Below, piece by piece: positions 10,423 through 19,983 of a stretch of 64,000 bases of DNA. The notes under the pieces are model-generated. The model was given only the letters and a program-made list of their open reading frames with translations, did no database searches and was not told the DNA's origin. Origin of the DNA: Harmonia axyridis (lineage: Eukaryota; Arthropoda; Insecta; Coleoptera; Coccinellidae); the NCBI RefSeq assembly GCF_914767665.1, contig NC_059508.1, positions 2,976,001 to 3,040,000 on the forward strand, given 5' to 3'. Every line of letters starts with the position of its first letter. Positions within the stretch are counted from its first letter, which is position 1. The translations under genes and the position numbers were made by a program.

Positions 10423-10805
10423 GCGCCTGATTCATGATGGTTAGAAAGGTTTCAAAGTCCTCTGATGGGGGTCGATATATGGCCACAACCGTCAAGTTTC
10501 TTTTTACCATTCTGACGGCAGTCATCTCTGCTACTTCATCAGATGATAGTTTCTTTATTTCAGGTACTTCTTTGAATGAAATATTCTTCCTCAAAACTAT
10601 GGCAAAAAATAGGCACTAGGCACAACGTAGTTATCAATAAAAATTCTGCTGGCTATATCAGAAGAAAGCCAATGTTCGGTTATACACCCGAGATCAATGT
10701 TTTGCTCATTCAGAAAACATGTAAAGTTGTCGATTTTATTACTCAAAGATTGTACATTGATGTTAGCTAAAGTAAAATATTCACTGGCGGTTTTTTTCTT
10801 TGTAC
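10423..10805 (-). mobile_element. CR1/Jockey-like LINE, ORF2 endonuclease start
   Basis: Immediately after the ORF1 stop the minus strand reads LANINVQSLSNKIDNF, then NIDLGCITEHWLSSD, the N-terminal endonuclease blocks of CR1/L2/Jockey-type ORF2 (Asn near the start, Glu in ITEHW). A frame change near 10600 moves the sequence into another reading, which continues AVRMVKRNLTVVAIYRPPSEDFETFL, matching the VYRPP block. At 10422/10423 it is fused to the RTE endonuclease. The result is a chimera joining endonuclease pieces of two LINE clades. Confidence 0.75.
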
Positions 10806-10807
10806 AG

Positions 10808-11911
10808 TTAATTCATGGTGCTTTTGTTCTTGTTGTAACGAAAAAAATTGTACCTTCTAACGACAACTCCTCTCGGCCAGATTTCATTCTGGGCAACGCT
10901 TTCGAGAATTCTAAAGTTGAAACCCACTTTGAAAGATTTATTTTTACTGAGATTGGTTTCATGCTTTTTGATTTCTTCTATTGAAAAAATTTCATCATCA
11001 AACTGACCTTCTAAGAATTTCCGTATATCTTCCACTCTCGTATTCCTGTCAACTTTCCCAACGTACAACCAAGCAAGACGTTCAGCTCCCCTGAAATCCT
11101 TTCCATCATCCCTGCTACCTTTAATTATATGGCCTCCTGAACCTGAAGGTACTCTCTGATGGTTTCTTCCCTGATTTTGATTATTTCTTGAATACGTGGC
11201 ACCATCTGTACCAATTGTCTTCAACATTCCATCAATCTTATCGGTAGTTCTTGCTGTTACAGTAGTCTGTTCGACTTCTTGATCGCATATGTTTACTGAT
11301 TGTCTTACGGTCGGGTCCATTATTTTATGTCTCATATTATTCACTACAGATTTCTCTACATTAGATCTGACATTTATCTGTGGCGCCTCCCTTGATATTT
11401 GTGATATTGATTGTTTTGAGTTTTTTATGCTATCTTCAAATCTTTCCAAAAGGCTTATATGTTTTTTAAGTAGATCTATTTTATCCTTCAGTTCAACAAT
11501 CAAGGTATCCTTTTGTTCCATAATGGCTTCCAGGTATTTTAAACTTGATTATTTCGTTTCTTCCGTTTCTTCTTGTCCTAATCCACTTCCGTCATGACTA
11601 ATACTTGAACCCAAGTCAGGTAATTACTCATCATTCGTGATTGATTTCTCATATAAGGATTCATTAATGGTTGTCAACCTTTTTCTTAGCGTATTAATTT
11701 CTTCATCTTGACATTGATATGCACAAAGTTTCTCATTCACATCATCACAGCAGACCACGGCCCCATCAGAACCCACGTAAGTACCATTTATTTTGAGTAC
11801 ACAACTAGGGTGATATGTTGATGAACACCTTCCACAAATAATATATAATTTCACATCTTTTGAGCATTTCTTACAAGTCACTCCAGAGACAAAACTACTT
11901 CTTGACGCCAT
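10808..11911 (-). pseudogene. CR1/Jockey-like LINE ORF1 with PHD-type finger
   Basis: One reading frame of about 367 codons runs from the ATG at 11911 to the stop at 10808, broken by two in-frame TAA codons (near 11636 and 11550). The N-terminal 95 residues form a PHD-like zinc finger (CKKCSKDV, IICGRCSSTYHPSC, VVCC). The middle is a predicted coiled coil (ELKDKIDLLKKHISLLERFE). The C-terminal part has AWLYVGKV, EDIRKFL and a final WPRGVVVRRYNFFR block. This architecture is known from CR1/L2-like LINE ORF1 proteins of insects, thought to bind template RNA. The two stops mean it is not functional as read. Confidence 0.8.
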
Positions 11912-11925
11912 TTTGTAAATTCACA

Positions 11926-12414
11926 TGATGGAGCATAAGGGATAACCTTGCACAGATGATAGAGAGAAAAAGAAATCTCAATGATTCCTTGGGGATAACA
12001 TGAAATTTATGGTTGAACAATTGTCCGTCTATTTTCACGTCTAATGTCAAAGAACCCATTGTTTTCACCTTGAAATGACCCGAACCTCTGTTAAAGGTGG
12101 CGTCGTTATCTTACGGTAAGTGATGAATCATAAACATCCTCGCGAATAATGCTTATCTCGCTACCGGTATCGAAGAGAGCCTCAACCGTAACCGCCCCAA
12201 AACAAGTCTTATCGCATTTTTAGGAACTGATACCATCACGGCCACTTCCTTGGTGTCAACCTTTTCCCTGCAACTCGCGGGAATATGTCCATGTTTATTG
12301 CATCTTCGCTTTTTTCTGGAAATTCCTTCGATCTACCACAATTGAAGCAAGATTCGCTGCTTCCTTGCTCATAGTTTTTTCCGTCTTTTATCCCCCTTTG
12401 TTTATTCGTCTCGA
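11926..12414 (-). mobile_element. LTR-retroelement gag/protease remnant, copy 2
   Basis: The minus strand encodes a zinc-knuckle relic, then in another frame TVEALFDTGSEISIIRED, a retropepsin active site (DTGS). Next comes GSGHFKVKTMGSLTLDVKI and a FHVIPKESL-like end, where Ty3/gypsy proteases carry the flap and following strand. Frameshifts separate these parts. The left edge (11937-11965) carries the LINE-derived LHDWSIRDNLAQMIE sliver on the plus strand. The right edge is fused to RTE sequence at 12414. LTRs are not visible. Confidence 0.75.
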
Positions 12415-13620
12415 TTCGCTTCAGCTGCAGGAATTTTGCCTCTGTGTATGAGTTTGTTTCTCTCTATTTTAAGTTTGAAACAAAGACTTGCTCTAACTAG
12501 CCTATGATCGCTTTTGGTGTCAAACTGGTTTAGTACCGAAACATCTGTACATATTTTTCTGTTATTAGAGAGTATGTAATCAATCTTGTTTTTGGTTTGG
12601 CCGTCAGGACTTTTTCACGTCCACTTCCTCTGTACGGGCTTCCTGAATAAGGAGTTCAGACAGTATAAGTTGTCTTTGTTCAGATAGTTTACCAGCATAT
12701 CTCCTTTTTGATTTTTCACACCCAGACCGAAGTTTTTTATGTAGTCCGAGTCAGTTGTATGTTTTTGTCCAATTTTGGAATTAAAGTCACCACTTATTAT
12801 CTTGTAGTGGGTCTTGTGTGAGCACGTGGCTTTTGTAATGTCTTCAAGGAAGGTTTCCATTTCCTCATCATCTGCTTGGCTTGTTGGTGAATATCCGTGA
12901 ATGAACTGTACACTGTATCTCCTGTTAAGTTTGAGTATCATGTAAATTACTCTATCAGAAATCGCCTTTATTTCGGTTATCAAGTGTCTCAACCTCCTAT
13001 TAATGAGAAATGCCACTCCTCCTTGTCCTTTGTGGTTGGTAGCATTATTTTGGTAAAGTAAGTGGCCTGATTTTAAGACAGTGGTTGACTCACCCGGTTG
13101 TCGAGTTTCACATAGACCGAGAACATCCCATTTTATGTGTTCGAGCTCTTTTTCTATCTTGATTAGATGTTCTGGGTTTCTCATAGTTCTGATATTATAT
13201 GTGGCAATATGAATCTTCGTGCTGTTCAATTTGTGCGGTTTATTCCGATAAATCGAATCTTTGCCTCCCCCAGAATCCGACTTGAGGCAGACTGATTTTC
13301 CATCAGTGTGAGATTCCGTGTCATCAACACTACTCACCTGGGGTATTTTCTTCAAATTCGACATCTCAGGATAAATTTTACCTGAAAGGTTTTTGGCAAG
13401 TGAAACGTCACGCCTGCCGTGCGTGTTGGCGAGTGCGTTTGTCGGTCGCCCACTCTGGGTCAGACGCCGTTTGTAGCCGCTCAATTTGAATCAGACGCTA
13501 CTGTGATGGTTTGGTCCACCCAGAGTATTTGATTTTCTCGGTACCACCCATATCTGGGAGGCTTTCCCCTATCCGCCACCTAAGAGGCGCCCTATGGGGG
13601 ACCATCAACCCCACAAGGGG
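12415..13620 (-). mobile_element. RTE-like LINE 5' region with endonuclease ORF, copy 2
   Basis: The ORF at 12615-13484 (289 codons) is the endonuclease part of an RTE-type LINE. Residues 1-90 are a polar linker. The domain begins IHIATYNIRTM (catalytic Asn 97) and continues LGLCETR (Glu 126), GVAFLINRR, HGYSP, SGDFNSKIG (Asp 233, Asn 235) and FRKPVQRKWT. The TGA that follows replaces an expected Trp codon; beyond it the same frame reads KSPDGQTKN, IDYIL and SDHRLVRA to about 12420, where LTR-element sequence begins. No reverse transcriptase follows. 13485-13620 is the element's GC-rich 5' leader, with ACCACCCATATCTGGGAGG on the plus strand. Confidence 0.85.
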
Positions 13621-14525
13621 TCTACATTAACGTAATCTGAACCTCTGGTAAACGATGAATGTGAAATCTGTATATTCACATAATCTGAATCTAGAAAATA
13701 TGTGTATAGTGAAATATCTCATTTCTCTAAGCATCATTGGTCAATAACCATTAAGAACCAATGTTGATTCCTTCTCTAATAGATAGGTAAACACAATCTT
13801 TAAATCTCCAAATCTACATGCTCCAAGCCTCCAGGTGCTGTATGTAAAATCCCTAAGATTATCCAATCTAAAACATACAGTATGTTAGCAAAATCTCTAA
13901 AGTTAACATAATCTCAACCTCTAAATGGTTCAAGTGATACTCTCAAATTTTCACATCTTAACCTCTCAAATGATGTTGGTACATCATCTAAATCTCTCAA
14001 ACTGTGGATTCGAAATCTCCAAATTTACATAATTCAAATCTCTCAAATCATGAATGTGAATACCCTGAATTCACATCATGTAATTGATAAACATTTTTTC
14101 AGTTCCTATAAATATAAAATTGACACTTAACTAATCCTGAAGTTCAAGTTACTCTGCAGCAGGTGTTGGACCGATTGGGCTGCAATTTCGGGATTGATTC
14201 AAATGACGAATGTGAAATCTCTAAAATCACATAATCTGAATCTCTCGTAAACGATAAGTGTGAAATCTCTACATTCACATAATCTGAATCTTTCGTGAAC
14301 GATGAATGTGAAATCTATATATTCACATAATCTGAATCTAGAAATCATGTGTGTTTTTGATTGAATCGATCAACTGTAATTCTATTGATATTAAATTGGG
14401 TTAATGAAACAACGGATTTCTTAACTAATATCTTGAATTTGGCTGTACAAGTTATATGTTTACAAGGTAACAGCTACGAGCGTACTGAATATGGAACCCC
14501 GATTTCAAGGAGTTCTCTCGTTCAA
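13621..14525. repeat. Satellite-like repeat and 3' flank of PARP copy C
   Basis: The AT-rich family of 1-2040 resumes directly after the RTE leader and runs to about 14345. The last 180 bp match 2030-2140 (GTGTTTTTGATTGAATCGATC onward), the short 3' flank of PARP copy A. No gene is seen. The whole stretch is the counterpart of 1620-2140 in the segmental duplication. Confidence 0.75.
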
Positions 14526-14527
14526 AA

Positions 14528-14875
14528 TTAATAATCTCTGCCTTCAGTGTGATATAGCTCATATTTAGGATAATATTCATGGTCGAAATACTTCACATAA
14601 GTTTGTCCATCTTCTGAAAGTACTGTATCATGACCAGAATCAGGAAGATACTCTCCTGTTCTTGCCAATTGAATTCTACCTACTAGAACATCAAACAAGA
14701 ACATTGCTTTATGTGGGCCAAAATTCTTATTAGACCTTTTGCGGTCTCTATATGCAGAAGTTGAGAAATAGACCCCAGGTCCATATCTTTGCCTCTCCCC
14801 ATATTTCCAATCAATATTGTAAGTAATGATAGAATTCACATTGGCCTGTACTGTGTCATGAAATACATGTATCAT
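14528..14875 (-). pseudogene. PARP catalytic-domain fragment, copy C
   Basis: A 115-codon ORF nearly identical to copy A over the first 105 residues: VFHDT, YGPGVYFS, FLFDVLVGR, YYPKY. It lacks the 2-bp insertion of copy A, so it ends with the short tail seen in copies D and E (a variant of YYTESRDY), which is probably the original C-terminus. Lengths and motifs show that it still lacks the N-terminal part of a PARP catalytic domain. It is part of the block duplicated from A. Confidence 0.75.
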
Positions 14876-14967
14876 GAAATAGATATCACTGATATAGGTT
14901 AGACCTCTGTCATTCTCTCAATATTGTTGATTGCCTCTCTCGTAATTTGTTCAGATGAAGTAATACT

Positions 14968-15348
14968 TCAACTAATAGTGATTCTTCTTACGCCTCACTG
15001 GTCCTTTGGAATGTCAATTTTACACACCTTTAAGCATTTAAGTATATCGATAACCTCCTCCAACACTTGAGATGTGCAGAGTAGGTTAGTTTCTTTGTTG
15101 GTGAACCGACTGATCACTTTCTTATTCTTTTTAGAAACATACAAATTCTCTAAACTTAGAGAGGCAACATTGTTGGCACCAACAATGAAATCTGATTTGA
15201 TGTAATTGAAATCTGGATCGTTCTCACTCAGAGATTTCAAGACATGGTGGAGTACTTTAGCGGTGGATCTCCTCCTTACGAAAATCCAACCGCGAAGCTC
15301 TTCTTCTGAGCTTTCCTTGAACTTCCTGAGGACTTCGAATAATTTCAA
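14968..15348 (-). pseudogene. Dicer-type helicase fragment, copy C, 5' deleted
   Basis: HELICc-like sequence as in A (ELRGWIFVRRRSTAKVL, DFIVGANN, YVSKKNKKVISRF, VLEEVIDILKC). Compared with copy A, about 290 bp upstream are missing: AATAATTTCAATACT is joined straight to GATCCTTTACCTAG, removing the start codon region and most of the leader. A substitution in the IPKC motif (Pro to Leu) is also present. Confidence 0.75.
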
Positions 15349-15752
15349 TACTGATCCTTTACCTAGACGCTTGTAGTAACTGATCTGCGCAGTTACTTCT
15401 CATTACTTCTCTCATTACACTGAGCGGTTTTCCTTTTTTTGACCCTCGTCACGTTTCGAGGATCGACGTGCAATCTCCACTTCTTCAATAAGTTGAGTTA
15501 GGTGTCCTTTTTACCCTCTTGGTAGATTTGGATGACTTTATCGGGTCTAAAATGCTAAGTTTCGGAGAAAGGGATATAATGGTACCGTGACATTCATGCG
15601 TTCCTTCTTGAGTTTTAAATCTCCATCTTTCTTATTAGGTGTATAAATCTGGATCAGTTTACCGTCTTCAATTGCCAAAGGTGTATTTTCGATGAGTTCT
15701 CTATCTTGATGGCGATATTCATCAACCAACTGTTCACGTCCGCTTGTTCCTT
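15349..15752 (-). other. Shortened leader and unidentified ORF, copy C
   Basis: The remaining leader (15349-15545) is followed on the minus strand by the unidentified ORF (about 15547-15750), which reads QLVDEYRHQDRELIENTPL and ends VPLYPFLRNLAF. Several amino-acid changes separate it from copies A and E, without stops. Function unknown. Confidence 0.4.
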
Positions 15753-16460
15753 AGATTTCACGCTCATTCCTTCTTCCTCAATTAGAGCAGTAGCCTCTTT
15801 CAAAATATTAGTACCGAGGATCCCCCAGGGGATCTATCCTTCGATAGAAACGGGTGTGGCAATCCCGGGGCTCCAGCTGGTTACCTTCACCTAAAAAGGC
15901 GTGTGTCCCCTGCGACAAAGGGGAATGAAAAGCAATAAAAGCATTATGAATAAGTCTGCCTCGGATTCCACGTTGGGCAATCGTGGTGAAACAGCCCCCT
16001 CAGTAGGTAGCGGTGCTGTGCCTGCGGTGGATATGTTACAGCGTCCCATGGCCAGCGATGGTGCAAGCAGCGTCGCCCCATGCCAAACAACTGCAAGAAA
16101 CACAAACCCCGATGGCATCGGGTCAGAGAATCAGATGACGATTCCATATCGGTATTTGATCCTGAAGAGGAAGGATGGCCTCACCTTCGAGGACGTGAGT
16201 CCATTCCTAATGAATAAAGGGTTATATGGTTTGTTTGGAGAATTGGAGATGACGAAGAAAGTAAGAGAAGGCATTCTAGTTGAAACAAAGACTGAAAAAC
16301 AATCCCTGAAAATCCAGAATACAACGAAATTTTTAGGATACGATATTGAGGTAATCCCACACAAAACTATGAATAGATCTAGAGGAGTAATACGCTGTCC
16401 AGATCTACTTAACTGTACAATATGAAACATCAAAGAAGAATTAAAGAGTCAGAAAGTTAC
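15753..16460 (+). mobile_element. 5' end of I/Jockey-like LINE, copy C (3' truncated)
   Basis: Counterpart of copy A: leader, then ORF1 5' part. An upstream in-frame start gives an ORF at 15901-16425 (174 codons); MNKSASDSTL begins at codon 16. A TGA in AATATGAAAC ends the frame. The LINE sequence stops at the same breakpoint as in copy A (AGAAAGTTA/CTGCAG), which shows that A and C descend from one truncated block and are not separate insertions. Confidence 0.8.
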
Positions 16461-17870
16461 TGCAGTTCTTGTAGTTTATTGAAATAAATAATTCCTCGAA
16501 TTTTTCATCAAACATGATGAATATATACTCACAAACTAGCTAAATCTCTGGGTTTTGTATTCGGAATGTGAAACATCCAATTTTACATAATGCAAACCTC
16601 CAAGTAATGTATGTAGAATTTCGAAATCTACATGATTCAAGCCTCTAGGTGTTGTATTAGAAATCCCTAAAATTATCCAATCTGAAACAGACAGTATGTA
16701 AGCTAAATCTCCAAAGTTAACATAATCTCAATCTCTGAATGGTTCGAGTAAAACTATAAAATTTCCTCATCTTAACCTCTCAAATGATGTATGTACAACA
16801 TCTAAATTTCTCAAACTGTGGATGTGAAACCTCCAAATTTACATCATTCAAATCTCTCAAATCATGAATGTGAAAACTCTGAATTCACATCATGTAATTG
16901 ATAAACATTTTTTCAGTTCCTATAAATATAAAACTGACACATAACTAATAAAATCTCTACATTTACATAATCTGAATCTCTCATTAACGATTAATATGAA
17001 ATCTCTACATTCACATAATCTTAATCTCCTGTAAATGATAAGTGTGAAATCTCTACATTAACATAATCTGAATCTAGAAATCATGTGGTTAGTAAAATAT
17101 CTTATTTCTCTAAGCATCAACGGTCAATAACCGTCAAGAATCAAAGTTGATTCCTTCCCTGATAGATAGGTAAACACATTATTACCAAATACAATGTAAT
17201 ATACTGTATAACAGAAATTCTCTTTTCTCAAATCTCTTTTTCAGCAATGAATACGAAATAAATCGTTTCCATTCACTGAACTAAATAAAACATCTCTAGC
17301 CTCGTAAATTTAGTTGAAATTCAACTTACCTCAATTGATTTTTTTCTCGTTTTGATTAACGTGACCACAAAAGATTTTCAGAATTTGTGTTTACCTTGTT
17401 ACGTAGTGAAGCGTGCATTTGAGCCCTTAACCTGATGGATTTCTAGGTTTGTAATACGCAGAAGATTCACTAATACACAGTTTTAACTATATATATTATA
17501 TTAATATAATCACTAGAATATCTCTCTCCAAGCAAGCTCGTTTTTTCGAAGGGGGTGATCCTTAAATAACATGTATCACAAACTTTACATATCGTGTTTC
17601 AGAACATTGAAAATGTTTATTATATAATAACAAAAATATTTATTCTTATCTAACTACCTAATAAAATAAATAACACTAATATTGAATATATATAAGGATG
17701 AAAATTTTTTTTTCAGATAAGGAAAAACAAAGAAAAAATAGAAATTTCATCATCTTAGAATAAAATACAGAAAAGATCCAAATAGTAACAAAACAGGAAT
17801 GATAACTCAAACTTATCTGATATTTGTCAGTCTGATTTTTTCGTATAATTTCAAGGAGTTATCTCGTTCA
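16461..17870. repeat. Satellite-like repeat and PARP 3' flank, second copy
   Basis: 16480-17170 is the AT-rich repeat family and 17170-17835 repeats the flank of 5100-5765 with small indels. No gene is visible. The block is collinear with 4431-5765. Confidence 0.7.
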
Positions 17871-17873
17871 AAA

Positions 17874-18215
17874 TTAATAATCTCTGCTTTCAGTGTAATA
17901 TAGCACATATTTAGGATAATATTCATTGTCGGAATACTTCACATAAGTTTGTCCATCTTCTGAAAGTATTGTATCATGACCAGAATCAGAAAGATACTCT
18001 CCCTTTCTTGCCAATTGAATTCTACCAACAAGAACATCAAACAAGAACATTGCTTTATGTGGGCTAAAATTCTTATTAGACCTTTTGTGGTCTCCATATG
18101 CAGAAGTTGAGAAATAGACCCCAGGTCCATATCTTTGCCTCTCCCCATATTTCCAATCAATATTGTAAGTAATGATAGAATTCACATTGGCCTGTACTGT
18201 ATCATGAAATAGATG
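17874..18215 (-). pseudogene. PARP catalytic-domain fragment, copy D
   Basis: This copy has the least disturbed C-terminus: 103 codons from MNSIITYNIDW to YYPKYVLYYTESRDY, with YGPGVYFSTSAY and FLFDVLVGR. Upstream of the Met the frame still reads FHDTVQAN to about 18215. Family alignment puts Thr (GQTYVKY) where PARP1 has its catalytic Glu. The match covers the Tyr-bearing half and the last strand of the fold. A partial Dicer fragment lies upstream on the same strand, as in the other copies. Confidence 0.75.
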
Positions 18216-18297
18216 AAATAGATATCACTGATATCTAAGGTTAGACCTCTGTGATTCTCTCAATAATGTTGGTTGCCTCTCTCGTCATTTGTTCAGA

Positions 18298-18460
18298 TGA
18301 AGTAATACTCTAATAGTGACTCTTCTTATGCCTCGCCGGTCCTTTGGAATGTCAATTTTACACACCTTTAAGCATTTAGTTATATCGATACCCTCCTCCA
18401 ACACTTGAGATGTGCAGAGTAGGTTAGTTTCTTTATTGGTGAACCGACTGATCACTTCCT
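18298..18460 (-). pseudogene. Dicer-type helicase fragment, copy D, truncated
   Basis: Only the 3' third of the helicase fragment remains (RFTNKETNLLCTSQVLEEGID region). At 18460/18461 it is fused to the 5' leader of the RTE-like LINE. Everything upstream in the cassette (motif IV region, leader, unidentified ORF, LINE 5' end) is missing. Confidence 0.7.
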
Positions 18461-18600
18461 CAATTTGAATCAGACGCTACTGTGATGGTTTTGGTCCACC
18501 CCGAGTATTTGATTTCCTCGGTACCACCCATATCTGGGAGGCTTTCCTCTATCCGCCACCTAAGAGGCGCCCTATGGCGGACCATCAACCCTACAAGGGG
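18461..18600 (-). mobile_element. RTE-like LINE 5' leader fragment
   Basis: This matches 13482-13620, the leader upstream of the RTE endonuclease ORF, including TACCACCCATATCTGGGAGG and the ACCTAAGAGGCGCCCTATGG block. It is followed by the same satellite sequence as at 13621 (TCTACATTAACGTAATCTGA). Leader and satellite were therefore copied together, and this is not an independent LINE insertion. Confidence 0.8.
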
Positions 18601-19112
18601 TCTACATTAACGTAATCTGAATCTCTAGTAGACGATGAATGTGAAATCTGTATATTCACATAATCTGAATCTAGAAAATATGTGTATAGTGAAATATCTC
18701 ATTTCTCCAAGCATCATTGGTCAATAACCATCAAGAATCCAAGTTGATTCCTTCTCTAATAGATAGGTAAACACAATATTCAAATCTCCAAATCAACATG
18801 CTCCAAGCCTCCAGGTGCTGTATGTAAAATCCCTAAGATTATCCAATCTAAAACAAACAGTATGTTAGCGAAATCTCTTAAATTAACATAATCTCAACCT
18901 CTAAATGGTTCAAGTGATACTCTTAAATTTTCACATCTTAACCTCTCAAATAATGTTTGTACATCATCTAAATCTCTCAAACTGTGGATTCGAAATCTCC
19001 AAATTTACATCATTCAAATCTCTCAAATCATGAATTTGAAATTCATCTGATATTTGTCAGTCTGATTTTTTCGTATAATTTCAAGGAGTTCTCTCGTTCA
19101 AAATTAATAATC
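18601..19112. repeat. Satellite-like repeat before cassette E
   Basis: The block duplicates 13621-14050 and ends near 19040, where it meets the last part of the PARP 3' flank (TCTGATATTTGTCAGTCTGA). No gene is visible. Confidence 0.7.
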
Positions 19113-19450
19113 TCAGCTTTCAGTGTAAGATAGCACATATTTAGGATAATATTCATGATCGAAATACTTCACATAAGTTTGTCCATCTTCTGAAAGTACT
19201 GTATCATGACCAGAATCAGGAAGATACTCTCCCTTTCTTGCCAATTGAATTCTACCTACTAGAACATCAAACAAGAACATTGCTTTATGTGGGCCCAAAT
19301 TCTTATTAGACCTTTTGTGGGCTCTATATGCAGAAGTTGAGAAATAGACCCCAGGTCCATATCTTTGCCTCTCCCCATATTTCCAATCAATATTGTAAGT
19401 AATGATAGAATTCACATTGGCCTGTACTGTATCATGAAATAGATGAATTA
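19113..19450 (-). pseudogene. PARP catalytic-domain fragment, copy E
   Basis: A 100-codon ORF with the motifs of copy D (YGPGVYFSTSAY, FLFDVLVGR, YYPKYVL), ending after YTES through a changed tail. The upstream FHDT reading is kept to about 19450. The flanking Dicer fragment (19540-19983) is the most complete in the window, so E is the best-preserved cassette. Confidence 0.75.
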
Positions 19451-19539
19451 GATATCACTGATATCTAAGGTTAGACCTCTGTCATTCTCTCAACAATGTT
19501 GGTTGCCTCTCTCGTCATTTGTTCAGATGAAGTAATACT

Positions 19540-19983
19540 TTAACTAATAGTGATTCTTCTTACGCCTCGCCGGTCCTTTGGAATGTCAATTTTACATACC
19601 ATTGAGCATTTAGGTATTTCGATACAATCCTCCAATACTTGAGATGTGCAGAGTAGGTTAGTTTCTTTGTTGGTGAACCGACTGATCACTTCCTTATTCT
19701 TTTTAGAAACATACAAATTCTCTAAACTTAGAGAGGCAACATTGTTGGCACCAACAATGAAATCTGATTTGATATAATTGAAATTTGCATCGTTCTCACT
19801 CAGAGATTTCAAGACATGGTGGAGTACTTTAGCGGTGGATCTCCTTCTTACGAAAATCAAACCGCAAAGCTCTTCCTCTGAGCTTTCCTTGAACTTCCTG
19901 AGGACTTCGAATAATTTCAATACTTTATCGCTCGAATTCGTGAAAATACGTCTTTTCTCATCCGTGCAGTCTTTCATTGGCAA
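19540..19983 (-). CDS. Dicer-derived HELICc ORF, best copy (E)
   Basis: A fully open 147-codon frame. Residues 18-31 match the Dicer SSDKVxKLxEVL entry; 40-54 (CGLIFVRRRSTAKVL) is the first conserved helicase-C block; 75-103 holds DFIVGANN and YVSKKNKEVISRF; 109-126 (NLLCTSQVLEDCIEIPKC) is the motif V region, with the usual Glu-Gly replaced by Asp-Cys; VCKIDIPKD follows. Motif VI and every other Dicer domain are absent. The first ATG in good position gives MKDCTDEKRRIF; the track-length start is two codons upstream. The frame may be open only because it is short and recently copied. Whether it is expressed is unknown. Confidence 0.6.
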   Translation of the reverse strand: MPMKDCTDEKRRIFTNSSDKVLKLFEVLRKFKESSEEELCGLIFVRRRSTAKVLHHVLKSLSENDANFNYIKSDFIVGANNVASLSLENLYVSKKNKEVISRFTNKETNLLCTSQVLEDCIEIPKCSMVCKIDIPKDRRGVRRITIS

